NCBI GenBank assembly: GCA_001464425.1
Contig: LNEK01000036.1
Location: 1-44,042 of the forward strand
From: Alphaproteobacteria bacterium Ga0077535
GTDB lineage: Bacteria > Pseudomonadota > Alphaproteobacteria > Caulobacterales > Aquidulcibacteraceae
Direction of reading: 5' to 3'
DNA: 44,042 bases
Shown piece after piece: positions 15,165 to 24,416 of the stretch. Under the pieces are notes generated by a model that saw only the letters and a program-made list of their open reading frames with translations, ran no database searches and had not been told where the DNA came from. Numbering within the stretch: position 1 is the first letter of the stretch; each line of letters opens with the position of its first letter. A program made the position numbers and the translations under genes.

Positions 15165-17234
15165 ATGCAGCAGAACCTGCTTGTGCAATCCTTGCAGCGC
15201 GCGACGACGGGCGAGCTTTCCTTCAACGAATTGATCGCCGCAGCGCAGCAGCTTTCGGCCAGCGGCCAGCCGGAACACGCGCGCCAACTCTATCAAGTCT
15301 GGATCGCGATGAACGAGAGCCATCCGCTGCTCTTCATTGCGCAGTTCAATTGCTCGACGATTTGCCAACTGCTCGGCGACGATGTCGGCGCGGAATCGCT
15401 GCTGCGCGGGGCGCTGGCGGTGAACCCGACCTTTGCACCGGCGGCGATCAATCTCGGCAGCGCGATGGAGCGCCGCGGCGCCGTGCGCGAAGCGGTCGAG
15501 ATGTGGCGCGACAGCGTCGAGAAGATGGGCGCCATCACTGGCGACACGATCGAATACAAGATCACCTTGCTGAAACAGATCAGCCGCGTCTTGAGCGACG
15601 CGCATCAGCAGGAGGCCGCCGAAGGCACTTTGCTCCAATGCCTCGATCTGCGCGCCGATCAGCGCGATGTGCTTGAGCAATACGGCGCGGTGCGGCTGGC
15701 GCAATGCAAATGGCCGATCGCCGATGTGCCGGCGAAGATTACGCGGCGCGATTTCGTTTCACGCTTCCATCCCCTCTCGGCCTGCGCTTACGCCGATGAT
15801 CCCTTGCTGCAGCTGGCAATCGCCCACGAATACACCGAACAGATCGCGCCGCTCGCGAGCATCAATACGCGCTTCGACCGCCGAGATGCGCCGATCGCGC
15901 CCGGCGGCCGGCGTCTGCGCATTGGCTATGTGTCCTCGGACCTGCGCACGCACGCGGTTGGCTATTTGATGGCGCAATTGTTCGAGACGCACGATCGGGA
16001 CGCGGTCGAGGTTTTCGTTTATTACATCGGCATACCCGCCGACGATGCGATCGCGGAGCGGATCAAGACTGACGCCGAACATTGGACCAATCTCCGCGGC
16101 GTGAGCGACGATGACGCCGCCGCGCAGATCGCGGCGGATGAGATCGATATCCTCATCGACGTGAACGGTCACACACGCGAAGCACGGCTTGGCATATTCG
16201 CGCGCCGTCCGGCGCCGATCCAAGTGAACTGGCTGGGGTATCCCGGCACGATGGGCTCGCCCTATCACCACTACATTATCGGCGACGACTGGGTGATCCC
16301 GGAAGGCGCGGAAATGCACTATTCCGAGCAGGTTCTGCGCCTACCCTGCTATCAGCCGAATGATCGCAAGCGCGTCGTTGCCAACAAAGCCATGACGCGC
16401 ACAGAAGCCGGGCTGCCGGAAGATGCGTTCGTGTTCTGCAGCTTCAATGCAGCGCACAAAGTTACGCGCTATTCGTTCGAGCGCTGGATGCAGATTTTGG
16501 CGCGCACGCCGAACAGCGTACTGTGGTTGCTCGATTACAACGCCGAGACCAACACGCGCCTGCGCGAAAAAGCGCAGAAGCTGGGCGTGACGCCGGAGCG
16601 GCTGGTGTTTGCGCCGAAGATCGCCAACGCGCACCACCTCGCCCGCTATCCGCTGGCCGACCTCTTCCTCGACACTGTGCCGTATGGCGCGCACACGACG
16701 GCGTCGGACGCGTTGTGGATGGGCGTGCCAGTGATCACGTATTCGGGCCGCTGCTTCGCGGCGCGCGTATGCGGCAGCTTGGTGCGCGCCGCTGGCCTGC
16801 CGGAGTTGGTCACAGATACGCCGGAAGCTTTCGGCGAGCGCGCCATCGCCCTTGCCACGACGGATCGCCTAAGCCTGCTCAGCTATCGCGAGCGGCTCAT
16901 CGCTGGCCGCGATACGTGCACATTGTTCGATATCGGATTGCTGACGCGCAGCCTTGAAGCGCTCTATGCCGAGATGGCGGCCGCGCACCGCGCCGGCGTG
17001 CGCATCCGCCCCAATCTGCGCAATCTCGACGCCTATCACGACATCGGCACGCGGTTCGATCACGATGCGGTCGAGATTGGCGTCCAACGGGATTACCATG
17101 ACATCTATCGGCAGAAGCTGGCGGAGCGGCACGCGCAGCGACCGATGCAAGCGGACGGACGCCTCTGGACGGAGGAGGATGCGACCGCAGGCGCTGTAGC
17201 CTGGGCGCAGCTAAGCGCTGAGCGCGCCGCTTAA
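15165..17234 (+). CDS. TPR plus GT41 (SPINDLY/O-GlcNAc transferase-type) glycosyltransferase
   Basis: The 689-residue protein has TPR-like helices (about 30-190) and a GT41 catalytic region (about 245-670). The enzyme family transfers GlcNAc or another sugar from a nucleotide donor to Ser/Thr of proteins. Landmarks that match human OGT are [15 protein letters not shown] (with the His near residue 262), [20 protein letters not shown] followed by [19 protein letters not shown] (Lys near 432, the position of the donor-phosphate-binding Lys) and [20 protein letters not shown] (His near 509). All look intact. It follows the giant Ser/Thr-rich repeat gene by 128 bp in the same direction and ends on the flaF stop (TTAA, 17231-17234). 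Flagellin, the repeat protein or both are the obvious candidate acceptors. The ribosome site before 15165 is weak. Confidence 0.92.
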   Translation: MQQNLLVQSLQRATTGELSFNELIAAAQQLSASGQPEHARQLYQVWIAMNESHPLLFIAQFNCSTICQLLGDDVGAESLLRGALAVNPTFAPAAINLGSAMERRGAVREAVEMWRDSVEKMGAITGDTIEYKITLLKQISRVLSDAHQQEAAEGTLLQCLDLRADQRDVLEQYGAVRLAQCKWPIADVPAKITRRDFVSRFHPLSACAYADDPLLQLAIAHEYTEQIAPLASINTRFDRRDAPIAPGGRRLRIGYVSSDLRTHAVGYLMAQLFETHDRDAVEVFVYYIGIPADDAIAERIKTDAEHWTNLRGVSDDDAAAQIAADEIDILIDVNGHTREARLGIFARRPAPIQVNWLGYPGTMGSPYHHYIIGDDWVIPEGAEMHYSEQVLRLPCYQPNDRKRVVANKAMTRTEAGLPEDAFVFCSFNAAHKVTRYSFERWMQILARTPNSVLWLLDYNAETNTRLREKAQKLGVTPERLVFAPKIANAHHLARYPLADLFLDTVPYGAHTTASDALWMGVPVITYSGRCFAARVCGSLVRAAGLPELVTDTPEAFGERAIALATTDRLSLLSYRERLIAGRDTCTLFDIGLLTRSLEALYAEMAAAHRAGVRIRPNLRNLDAYHDIGTRFDHDAVEIGVQRDYHDIYRQKLAERHAQRPMQADGRLWTEEDATAGAVAWAQLSAERAA

Positions 17235-17599
17235 AGCGCCGGCGCAGCCGTCTCGCGCGCAGCGAGACCTTCCATCATGGTACGATTGATATCGATCAGC
17301 GGTTCGACGTCAGCGCCTTCGCGCATCACCGCGCTCGAATAGCGCGCCACCCAAAGCGCGAGCGAAATGATCTGCGCGCGTAAACTCATCGGCAGCGCGT
17401 TTTCACTGGCCGAACAATCAGCCGAAAGCAGATTCCAAAGCTTGCGGTTGGCGTCGAGAACTTCCGCCACCGATGCCGGGGGAAGCTCGGCGTCCTTAAT
17501 CCGCACCAGCCCGGCCGTGACCTGGCCGAAGGCGCGATATTCTAGTTCTCTCGGATTTTCAGCCTGCGTGGCTGCGCGCTGGTACGCTTTGATCGACAT
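17231..17599 (-). CDS. flaF: Flagellar biosynthesis regulator FlaF
   Basis: FlaF is needed for flagellin synthesis or secretion and works against FlbT in Caulobacter. The 122 residues match the family: [20 protein letters not shown], then [30 protein letters not shown], and [20 protein letters not shown] with a closing [12 protein letters not shown]. It overlaps the 3' end of flbT by 41 bp and follows it on the minus strand, so the two are probably translated together. Its stop overlaps that of the convergent glycosyltransferase. Confidence 0.95.
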   Translation of the reverse strand: MSIKAYQRAATQAENPRELEYRAFGQVTAGLVRIKDAELPPASVAEVLDANRKLWNLLSADCSASENALPMSLRAQIISLALWVARYSSAVMREGADVEPLIDINRTMMEGLAARETAAPAL

Positions 17600-17990
17600 C
17601 CGTTAACCCCAGCCGCTCGGCCTCATAGGTGATGAGTTTCCGGCAGCGCATCAGCGCACGGTAATATTCCCCGCCCATTACTTCTTTGGAAACGCCGATG
17701 CATTCTGTGAGCACGGCTGGGTCGCGGACGGCCCCCATGAACTCGGCAAGCCGGGCGGCGAACTCCGTATAGGCTTTGTCCCTGCCCTGGTCGTCCAGGT
17801 ACATGAGCATGATCGGGAAGTAGATCCGCTTGGCTGGCGTGTCGGCCTCGTCCGGCTGCATGATATCTTTCTCACGCAGTACGGACGCCTTGTTTTGCAG
17901 CACCAGGGCGGCGCGGCGGTCACCGTTTTGAACAACGGCCCCGTTGACGACGAACTTCTCGCCAGGACGCAACGACAATTTGAGCGGCAT
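17559..17990 (-). CDS. flbT: Flagellin mRNA regulator FlbT
   Basis: FlbT represses flagellin translation by binding the mRNA leader and promoting its decay before the hook is complete. I start at 17990 ([19 protein letters not shown]) because GGAGGG stands just upstream; the open frame up to 18107 crosses the promoter. The 143 residues agree with the family length of about 141. Conserved parts include [40 protein letters not shown] and [15 protein letters not shown]. The upstream gap to the divergent MoxR gene (17991-18109) carries two TTAAC half-sites (near 18026 and 18047), 17 bp apart, so CtrA control is possible but not canonical. Confidence 0.95.
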   Translation of the reverse strand: MPLKLSLRPGEKFVVNGAVVQNGDRRAALVLQNKASVLREKDIMQPDEADTPAKRIYFPIMLMYLDDQGRDKAYTEFAARLAEFMGAVRDPAVLTECIGVSKEVMGGEYYRALMRCRKLITYEAERLGLTDVDQSVPARSHAG

Positions 17991-18109
17991 TCGGCCCTCC
18001 TCCCGATTCTGGGAGTCCATCGGCGTTAACGTTTGCAGCGCAGCGGTTAACGAGATGTTGCGAAGGGCGCCGCGCACGTTATTGCTGGTGCGAAACACTG
18101 GGAGCACAA

Positions 18110-18967
18110 ATGCGGTTCGAGGGCACCAAAGACTATGTCGCTACGGAAGACCTGAAGGTCGCCGTCAACGCGGCGATCACGCTGGAGCGCCCGCTCCTGG
18201 TCAAAGGTGAGCCCGGCACCGGCAAGACCATGCTGGCGATTGAGGTGGCCAAGGCTTTGGGCGCGCCGCTGATCGAATGGCACATCAAGTCGACCACCAA
18301 GGCCGTGCAAGGCCTCTACGAATACGACGCCGTCATGCGCTTGCGCGACTCGCAGCTGGGCGACACGCGCTCCAGCGACATCGCCAACTACATCAAGCGC
18401 GGCAAACTCTGGGAAGCGTTCGAGAGCCCGGTGCGCCCGCTGCTGCTGATCGACGAGATCGACAAAGCCGATATCGAGTTTCCGAACGACCTTCTGCAAG
18501 AACTCGATCGGATGGAATTTTACGTTTATGAACTCGATCGCACCATCAAAGCCAAGGTGCGCCCGATCATCATGATCACCTCGAACAACGAGAAGGAATT
18601 GCCGGACGCGTTCCTACGCCGCTGCTTCTTCCACTACATCCGCTTCCCGGACGACGAGACGATGCGCCAGATCGTGGAGAGCCACTATCCAGGCGTGAAA
18701 ACGCGCCTAGTCAACGAAGCGCTGAAGATTTTTTACGATATGCGCAAAGTGCCTGGACTGAAGAAAAAGCCCAGCACGTCGGAATTGCTCGACTGGCTGA
18801 AGCTGCTGCTCACCGACGACATCGATCCCGAAACACTGAAGACGCGCGATCCGTCCAAGCTCATCCCGCCAATGCATGGCGCGCTGCTGAAGAACGAAGC
18901 CGACGTCATGCTGTTTGAACGCCTCGCCTTCCTGGCCCGGCGGGAGCAACGGGGCGACGGGCACTGA
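18110..18967 (+). CDS. MoxR-family AAA+ ATPase
   Basis: MoxR ATPases act as chaperones for assembly of partner proteins, usually encoded beside a VWA-domain protein, as here. The 285-residue protein begins MRFEGTKDYVATEDLKVAVN and has Walker A GEPGTGKT (33-40), Walker B LLLIDEIDKA (about 112-121), a sensor region PIIMITSNNEKELPDAFLRR with the arginine finger, and a lid domain. It belongs to the shorter MoxR group found with CoxE-like proteins. Its stop overlaps the next start (TGATG, 18965-18969), so translation of the middle gene is coupled. It begins 119 bp from the divergent flbT gene. Confidence 0.95.
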   Translation: MRFEGTKDYVATEDLKVAVNAAITLERPLLVKGEPGTGKTMLAIEVAKALGAPLIEWHIKSTTKAVQGLYEYDAVMRLRDSQLGDTRSSDIANYIKRGKLWEAFESPVRPLLLIDEIDKADIEFPNDLLQELDRMEFYVYELDRTIKAKVRPIIMITSNNEKELPDAFLRRCFFHYIRFPDDETMRQIVESHYPGVKTRLVNEALKIFYDMRKVPGLKKKPSTSELLDWLKLLLTDDIDPETLKTRDPSKLIPPMHGALLKNEADVMLFERLAFLARREQRGDGH

Positions 18968-19608
18968 TGCTGCGCGCCGCTCTCCTCGCGTTCGCACTCT
19001 TTGCCGCGCCAGCCTTCGCGGATCCGCTGGAAGGCGAACTCTTCGCCGCCCCCGGCTCAATCGCCACCGGCATGATCGAGGAAGCCGACGCGATCGGCGT
19101 GTTCGACATCATTCACAATGGTCAGGTCAGCGTACGCCACACGGCCAGCGGCTTGCGCTGTGATTTCGAGCGCGACGGCGAAGGCGGGCGCCTCGCACTC
19201 TTCCCGGGTCTGCCACGCGGCGATGATGTCGCCTGCGACTACGACTACGACAATTTCGATGTGACGCTCTACGCCTCGCGCTACCCCGGCCCACCGCCTC
19301 TCGATGGATTGCTAGCCGGCTCGGCGCAGGCCATCCGCCACGTCTACCCGGACGCACGCGCGATCGAGCCCGCCTATGACGTTGATACCCAAGGCATGCC
19401 ACCGCACCGCGCGGCGCGCTTCCTGCTTACGAAGGATGGCATCTGGTATTTCTCAAGCGTCCACATAGCGCAGGTCGGCGAATGGACCATCAAGCAAAGA
19501 TACTCCGCGCCAGCCGAGTCCGCCGATGCCGCACGACAAGCCGATCTCGCCGCATCGCTCATGTTTCAAGCAACGCTTAGTGAACTCGTCACGCCACCGA
19601 ACCTTTAG
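18967..19608 (+). CDS. Secreted hypothetical protein in the MoxR-VWA operon
   Basis: The 213-residue protein has a clear signal peptide (MLRAALLAFALFAAPAFA, cleavage after residue 18) and a periplasmic part with beta-rich sequence, two cysteines (GLRCDFERD, DDVACDYDYD) that may pair, and a C-terminal KQRYSAPAESADAARQADLA. I do not recognise the family. It sits between the MoxR ATPase (1-bp overlap) and the VWA protein (5 bp gap), so it is part of that operon, although most MoxR-VWA operons do not need such a protein. An envelope role is likely from the signal peptide alone. Confidence 0.75.
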   Translation: MLRAALLAFALFAAPAFADPLEGELFAAPGSIATGMIEEADAIGVFDIIHNGQVSVRHTASGLRCDFERDGEGGRLALFPGLPRGDDVACDYDYDNFDVTLYASRYPGPPPLDGLLAGSAQAIRHVYPDARAIEPAYDVDTQGMPPHRAARFLLTKDGIWYFSSVHIAQVGEWTIKQRYSAPAESADAARQADLAASLMFQATLSELVTPPNL

Positions 19609-19613
19609 AGCCC

Positions 19614-20789
19614 ATGTTCCAACGCTTCTTCACCGAACTGCGCGCCGCGCGGGTGCCCGTTAGCCTCAAGGAATACCTTGTGCTGGTCGAGGCGTTGGAG
19701 AAGGAGGCGATCTCCACCAACGTGGAGGAGTTCTACTATCTCTCGCGCGCGGCGCTGGTGAAGGATGAACGCCACCTCGACAAATTCGACCGCGTGTTCG
19801 GCCAAGTGTTCAAGGGCTTGGAAAACACCGGCGATGCGGTCAACGCCGCCATCCCGGAAGAATGGCTGCAAGCGCTCACGCAAAAATTCCTGACCGACGA
19901 AGAGAAAGCGCAGATCGAAGCGCTCGGCGGCTGGGACAAGTTGATGGAGACGCTGAAGGAGCGGCTCGAAGAACAAAAGAAGCGCCACGAGGGCGGCAAC
20001 AAATGGATCGGCACCGGCGGCACGAGTCCGTACGGCAATAGCGGCTTCAATCCCGAAGGCATCCGCATCGGCGGCGAAGGCGGCCAGCGCAAAGCCGTGA
20101 AGGTTTGGGACAAGCGCGAATACAAAAACCTCGACGACAGCGTCGAGCTTGGGGTGCGCAACATCAAAGTGGCGCTGCGGCGCTTGCGTAAATTCGCGCG
20201 CACCGGCGCACCCGATGAACTCGACCTCGACGGCACGATCAAGAAAAGCGCGCGCGAGGGCTATCTCGATCTTGTACTGCGGCCGGAGCGGCGCAATGCA
20301 GTGAAAGTGCTCCTCTTCCTCGACATTGGCGGCTCGATGGATTCACACATCAAGCTTTGCGAGGAGCTATTCTCCGCTGCGCGCACTGAATTCAAGAGCC
20401 TCGAATTCTTCTACTTCCACAACTGCCTCTACGAAGGCGTGTGGAAGGACAACCGCCGCCGCCATGAAGAGAAGACGGCGACGTGGGACGTGCTGCACAA
20501 ATACCCCAGCGACTATCGCGTCGTGTTCGTCGGCGACGCCACCATGAGCCCGTACGAGATCACCTATCCCGGCGGCTCCGTCGAGCACTGGAACGAAGAA
20601 GCCGGCGGCGTCTGGCTGCAGCGCGTGGCCGATGTGTACGAGCGCGTGGTTTGGCTAAATCCAACACCAGCCGCCCACTGGGACCACACACCCTCGATCC
20701 AGCTGGTGCGTGAAATCATCGGCCGCGACCGCATGTTTCCGCTCACCATCCAGGGCCTCGATGGCGCCATGCGTGAGCTCAGCCGCTAG
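19614..20789 (+). CDS. VWA-domain (CoxE-like) protein, MoxR partner
   Basis: The 391-residue protein has an N-terminal helical part (FFTELRAARVPVSLKEYLVL) and a C-terminal von Willebrand A domain. The metal-binding MIDAS motif reads DIGGSMDSH (about residues 238-246), the D-x-G-x-S type, followed by FFYFHNCLYEGVWKDN and FVGDATMSPYEI, which supply the remaining MIDAS positions. Proteins of this kind work with MoxR ATPases in metal-centre or complex maturation (CoxE type). The Gly-rich stretch around residues 125-160 (GGNKWIGTGGTSPYGNSGF) is a conserved linker in this group. It is cytoplasmic: no signal peptide is visible. Confidence 0.9.
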   Translation: MFQRFFTELRAARVPVSLKEYLVLVEALEKEAISTNVEEFYYLSRAALVKDERHLDKFDRVFGQVFKGLENTGDAVNAAIPEEWLQALTQKFLTDEEKAQIEALGGWDKLMETLKERLEEQKKRHEGGNKWIGTGGTSPYGNSGFNPEGIRIGGEGGQRKAVKVWDKREYKNLDDSVELGVRNIKVALRRLRKFARTGAPDELDLDGTIKKSAREGYLDLVLRPERRNAVKVLLFLDIGGSMDSHIKLCEELFSAARTEFKSLEFFYFHNCLYEGVWKDNRRRHEEKTATWDVLHKYPSDYRVVFVGDATMSPYEITYPGGSVEHWNEEAGGVWLQRVADVYERVVWLNPTPAAHWDHTPSIQLVREIIGRDRMFPLTIQGLDGAMRELSR

Positions 20790-20826
20790 GGTTGGCGCGC
20801 CGGGCCCGCGCGCCTAGGTTAAGGCC

Positions 20827-21096
20827 ATGCGCTATGTGTTTCTCATCCTCATCATCGCATTTCTGGTGCTGATCGCGACGTTCGCGTTTCAGAACTTGCA
20901 GCTGGTCACGGTCGTGTTCACCGGCCTGCAGCTAACTGCGCCGCTCGCAGTGCTAATCGCGATCGTCTACCTGCTCGGCATGGCTACGGGCGGCAGCTTG
21001 TTCTCGTTCCTGCGCTATTCCATCCAGAAGGCCACGACAGACCCAAGGCGCGTTCGGGTTGCAACGGCCGCAAAAGAAATCGACCATCCGTCCTGA
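20827..21096 (+). CDS. LapA-domain (DUF1049) small membrane protein
   Basis: The 89-residue protein has two membrane helices (about 3-22 and 38-59) around FQNLQLVTVVFTGLQLTAPL, with a basic cytoplasmic tail. The order of F-x-x-Q-N, a polar turn and P-L-x-x-L-I is the LapA/DUF1049 (LPS assembly protein A) pattern. In gamma-proteobacteria the related YciS/LapA helps regulate LpxC turnover; whether this holds here is unknown. It has its own short gap on both sides and may be transcribed with the protease gene that follows. Confidence 0.85.
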   Translation: MRYVFLILIIAFLVLIATFAFQNLQLVTVVFTGLQLTAPLAVLIAIVYLLGMATGGSLFSFLRYSIQKATTDPRRVRVATAAKEIDHPS

Positions 21097-21144
21097 CTTG
21101 CCGGGCGCTTTCCTACATCTAGACTTCCCCCAACGGGAGTGACC

Positions 21145-22239
21145 ATGCTCAAGACTTTTGCGCCTGCGGCTATAGCGTTGGCAATTCTGACAACGGCCTG
21201 TTCGCGGCCGGCGGAGCAACAAATCGAGACGGGCGGCGCCGATCCGCGTGTCATCCAGGCGCGCGGAACGCTGGCTGAAAGCGAGCAAGCGACGATCGCG
21301 ATCTTCCAATCCGCTTCGCCCTCGGTCGTGCTTGTGGTCAGCCGCAGCGTCAGTAGTTTCAACCAGGAGGAAATCGGCGCCGGCACCGGCTTCGTCTGGG
21401 ATGAAGCTGGCCACATCGTCACCAACAATCACGTCGTGCAAGCACAGCAAATCGTCGTCCGCACGCCCGGCGGCGAGGACGTGCCGGCCACCGTCATTGG
21501 CCGCGCTCCGCAATACGACATCGCGGTGCTGAGGCTTGAGCGCCCAACTGGTGCGCCTCCGCTGCCGCTTGGCACATCGAATGATCTGCAAGTTGGCCAA
21601 GCGACATTTGCTATCGGCAACCCGTTCGGCTTTGACCGTACGATCACCTCCGGCATCGTCAGCGCCCTCGGGCGCCAGTTGCCGACGCAACAAGGCCGAG
21701 AGATCGCCGACGTTATTCAGACCGACGCGGCAATCAATCCCGGAAATTCCGGAGGCCCGTTGCTGGATAGCGCCGGCCGCGTCATTGGCGTGACGACCGC
21801 GATCTATTCTCCCTCCGGCGCTTATGCAGGCCTCGGCTTCGCCGTGCCGATCGACACAGTCGCGCGGGTCGTCCCGCAGCTGATCGAAAGCGGCCGCGCG
21901 CCCATCGCCGGCATTGGCGTGATGGCCGCGGACCAAGCGATAGCAACGCGGCTTGGCGTTGAAGGCGTGCTGGTCTGGCAAACCGCGCGAGGCTCTCCGG
22001 CGGAGCGCGCGGGCCTTCGCAGCACCGATCCGCAACGCGGGATCATGGGCGACGTGATCGTTCGCGCCGAAGGCCAGCCCGTGCGCCGCCTCGTTGATCT
22101 CACCAACACGCTCGACCGGCTTGGCGTCGGCGCTGACATTGACCTCACAGTACAGCGCGGCAATCAGACCGTCGAACTCAGCATTCCGATCGAAGATATC
22201 GGCAGTGGTGAAGGCGAAGGTCAGACTGGACGCAAATAA
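21145..22239 (+). CDS. HtrA/DegP-like trypsin-type serine protease, lipoprotein
   Basis: The start at 21145 (MLKTFAPAAIALAILTTACS) has GGGAG five bases upstream. The signal peptide ends in a lipobox (LTTAC), so the protein should be lipid-anchored. The catalytic triad is visible: His in TNNHVVQ (about 94), Asp in YDIAVLRLE (about 125) and Ser in NPGNSGGPLLD (about 200). A single PDZ domain follows (about 255-340: GVLVWQTARGSPAERAGLRS), where DegP has two. Length 364. Such enzymes degrade misfolded envelope proteins. Its stop is 3 bp from the stop of the convergent lipocalin gene. Confidence 0.93.
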   Translation: MLKTFAPAAIALAILTTACSRPAEQQIETGGADPRVIQARGTLAESEQATIAIFQSASPSVVLVVSRSVSSFNQEEIGAGTGFVWDEAGHIVTNNHVVQAQQIVVRTPGGEDVPATVIGRAPQYDIAVLRLERPTGAPPLPLGTSNDLQVGQATFAIGNPFGFDRTITSGIVSALGRQLPTQQGREIADVIQTDAAINPGNSGGPLLDSAGRVIGVTTAIYSPSGAYAGLGFAVPIDTVARVVPQLIESGRAPIAGIGVMAADQAIATRLGVEGVLVWQTARGSPAERAGLRSTDPQRGIMGDVIVRAEGQPVRRLVDLTNTLDRLGVGADIDLTVQRGNQTVELSIPIEDIGSGEGEGQTGRK

Positions 22240-22242
22240 ACG

Positions 22243-22758
22243 CTACTCACGCCAGATCAGATCGCTCGGACGATAGCCAAGCGCGGAGATCCGCCGCTCA
22301 AAGTCAACGCGCTGTGCGGGCGTAATCGTTTCCGCGCGCGTTAGCACCCACAGGAAACGTCCTTGCGGCTCACCGACAATGCTCCACGCATAATCGTCTG
22401 CGCGTTCAAGCACCCAGTAGTCGCCCCAGAACGGGCCGAAGAAGCTGACCTCTAACTTGCCTTCGCCGGGCGCGCCCACGAAGCGCGCTTGGCCGACAGC
22501 GTCGCGGCTTCTCCCCTCTTCGTTGACGCAACGATTGGTGACCGAGATCCGGCCATCGTCGCGAGCGCCGTACTCAGCGGTAACATACACACAGTCGCGC
22601 TCGAACGAATTCGGCAGCCGCGCTTGCTCGTGCCAAAGGCCCAGATACCGGGCCTGGTCGATTGTTACGACGGTGTGGGGTTCGCCGCTTTGGCGATAAA
22701 CCGGGTTTCCAACGCATCCCGCTAAGGAAACCGCAAGTGCAATGATGAGGTAACGCAT
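22243..22758 (-). CDS. blc: Bacterial lipocalin (Blc-like lipoprotein)
   Basis: The 171-residue protein has a lipoprotein signal with lipobox LAGC (Cys15) and the lipocalin opening Y-L-G-x-W-H/Y-E in DQARYLGLWHEQARLPN, followed by FERDCVYVTAEYGARDDGRI and FFGPFWGDYWVLERADDYAW. The ending GRFLWVLTRAETITP with a helix and Y-R-P-S-D-L-I-W is typical of bacterial Blc, an outer-membrane lipoprotein that binds fatty acids or lysophospholipids. The family is well known and the sequence shows no missing part. It is convergent with the protease gene. Confidence 0.93.
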   Translation of the reverse strand: MRYLIIALAVSLAGCVGNPVYRQSGEPHTVVTIDQARYLGLWHEQARLPNSFERDCVYVTAEYGARDDGRISVTNRCVNEEGRSRDAVGQARFVGAPGEGKLEVSFFGPFWGDYWVLERADDYAWSIVGEPQGRFLWVLTRAETITPAQRVDFERRISALGYRPSDLIWRE

Positions 22759-22824
22759 TGTGGTGGTACGCGCAGCTTGTCGGTTTGGTTTCCTTCTAGG
22801 ACACTAGCGCCACGGGGAGTCGGG

Positions 22825-23835
22825 ATGAACCGGCGGACATTTCTTTCAGTCGCTGCGGCCAGCAGCGTCGTCAGCGCGTCAACCGCGCAAATGGCGCGTG
22901 CGCAGCCTGCCGGGCGTTTCGCCGAGGCGATCGCTTATAGCGCTCAGCGCGACGGCGCCGCGTTTCTGGTGGCGCGCCACGGCATTATTCTGCGCGAGGA
23001 ATATCACGGCGGCCATGCGGACCTGCGCTTTCCGATCGGCGCCGGCACGCGCATGTTTACGCCGCTGCTCGCAGCGTCGTTGGTTGAAGATCGCCTGCTG
23101 TCGCTTGATGAGATGGTGGCGCTCACCTTGGGCGACTGGGGCGCCCATCCCGTCAAGAGTACAATCTCGATCCGATCGCTACTGAGCGGCGCCAGTGGCA
23201 TCACGTTTGGACGCAGCCGCGATCGCACGCTGGAAGCGGCGCTCGCGCTTGAACCTGTCGAGCCGCCTGGTGTTCGCTTTCACGCCGATGAAGCGCCCTA
23301 CGTGCTGTTCGCCGAAATCGCGCGTCGCAAGCTGCAAGGCTCAGGCGGCGAATCCGATCCGGCACGCTGGCTGACGACCCGTACACTGCTTCCGGTGGGG
23401 TGCGTGCCGATCGGCTGGGCGCGCGGTGCGGATGGCGCTGCACGTTTTGATGATGGCGCCGCAGTTTCCGCTCGCGGGTGGGCGCTTGCGGGTGAGCTGT
23501 TGCGGCGAGACGGCGTATGGCGCGCACAACAACTTATTGATGAGAACGTGGTGCGCGAAGCGATGCGCGGCTCGTTCGCCGAGGCCCGCGCTGGCTTTGG
23601 CGTGTGGCTCGCCGCTCCCGGCCGCACGCGTGATGAGCCTGACTTCGAAAGCGATCTGTGGCGCGGCCGCTCGCCAGCTCCGGCGACGCTCGCCATGGCC
23701 GCGGGCCGATCTGGCCAACGGCTTTACATTTCGCCGACAGAGGGGCTCGTGATCGCCCGCCTGTCGCGGGACAGCGAGGGCGCCAGACAATGGTCTGACG
23801 CCCAGTTTTTGTCGCTCGTCTATCGAGACCTTTAG
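22825..23835 (+). CDS. Serine-hydrolase (class C beta-lactamase-like) protein with degenerate active site
   Basis: The start at 22825 (MNRRTFLSVAAASSVVSAST) follows GGGAGTCGGG. The N-terminus is a Tat-like signal with RRTF. The fold pattern follows the beta-lactamase family: an opening LVARHGIILREEYHGGHADL, then a region where the family has F-x-x-x-S-x-x-K, but here it reads FPIGAGTRMFTPLLAASLVE, and later SIRSLLSGASGI, where the family has L-L-x-H-x-S-G. The Y-x-N motif appears as DEAPYVLFAEI, without Asn. So the nucleophile and base are both missing, and the product is likely non-catalytic, for example a ligand-binding protein. Length 336 residues. Tail overlaps the next gene by 4 bp. Confidence 0.75.
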   Translation: MNRRTFLSVAAASSVVSASTAQMARAQPAGRFAEAIAYSAQRDGAAFLVARHGIILREEYHGGHADLRFPIGAGTRMFTPLLAASLVEDRLLSLDEMVALTLGDWGAHPVKSTISIRSLLSGASGITFGRSRDRTLEAALALEPVEPPGVRFHADEAPYVLFAEIARRKLQGSGGESDPARWLTTRTLLPVGCVPIGWARGADGAARFDDGAAVSARGWALAGELLRRDGVWRAQQLIDENVVREAMRGSFAEARAGFGVWLAAPGRTRDEPDFESDLWRGRSPAPATLAMAAGRSGQRLYISPTEGLVIARLSRDSEGARQWSDAQFLSLVYRDL

Positions 23836-24152
23836 GCGCGCGGGCGGATCAGCAGGCCGCCGATCAGCCCAATTATGCCGCCGCCGACACCGCCGGTGAT
23901 GGCGTTCGAGATGTGGCCCGAGATGGTCGGGTCGTCCGGCATCAAGTTCGACCAATTGCGCGCGATATCGGCTACAGCGCCAACGTTGGCGCCATCGGGC
24001 GAGGCCACGAAGCCAAGTGCCACGCCTCCAAGAGCACCGATGATCGAGCGGCCAGCGATACCGCCGCCGCCACGCGTCACCGCACCCGTAATATTTCCAG
24101 CTATCGCGCCGCCAACAGCTTGCACGACGTAAGCGAGGATTGTCGGATCCAT
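23832..24152 (-). CDS. Small glycine-rich membrane protein
   Basis: The start at 24152 (MDPTILAYVVQAVGGAIAGN) is preceded by GGGAAGGGGA and is preferred over the frame opening at 24344. The 106 residues contain repeated Gly/Ala/Ile stretches (GGAIAGNITGAVTRGGGGIA, GRSIIGALGGVALGF, ITGGVGGGIIGLIGGLLI), suggesting two or three amphipathic or membrane helices, and end RPRA. The middle part (SPDGANVGAVADIARNWSNL) looks soluble. I recall similar short proteins as hypotheticals of alphaproteobacteria; no function can be given. Confidence 0.6.
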   Translation of the reverse strand: MDPTILAYVVQAVGGAIAGNITGAVTRGGGGIAGRSIIGALGGVALGFVASPDGANVGAVADIARNWSNLMPDDPTISGHISNAITGGVGGGIIGLIGGLLIRPRA

Positions 24153-24416
24153 GCTCGTTCCCCTTCCCTCGTCGCGGTTCCCCCCGCGCGAGCCAGCTGA
24201 GCTTACGGCGTTTACCAAGATACTCAACAAAGATTGCACCCGTGTAATGCGGGAACCTACAAGAGCGCCTGCCCCAAACGCGAGAATCTGGGGTTCACCG
24301 TTCCTTTGCTGCAACGGCACGCACTGCCGCTCAGTTATACACAACGCAGTGTTGCGTGGCGCCGTGCGTTCATTCCGCGCCGTGTTAGATCAAGCCTCAC
24401 TTCCTCGGCGGCTTGT

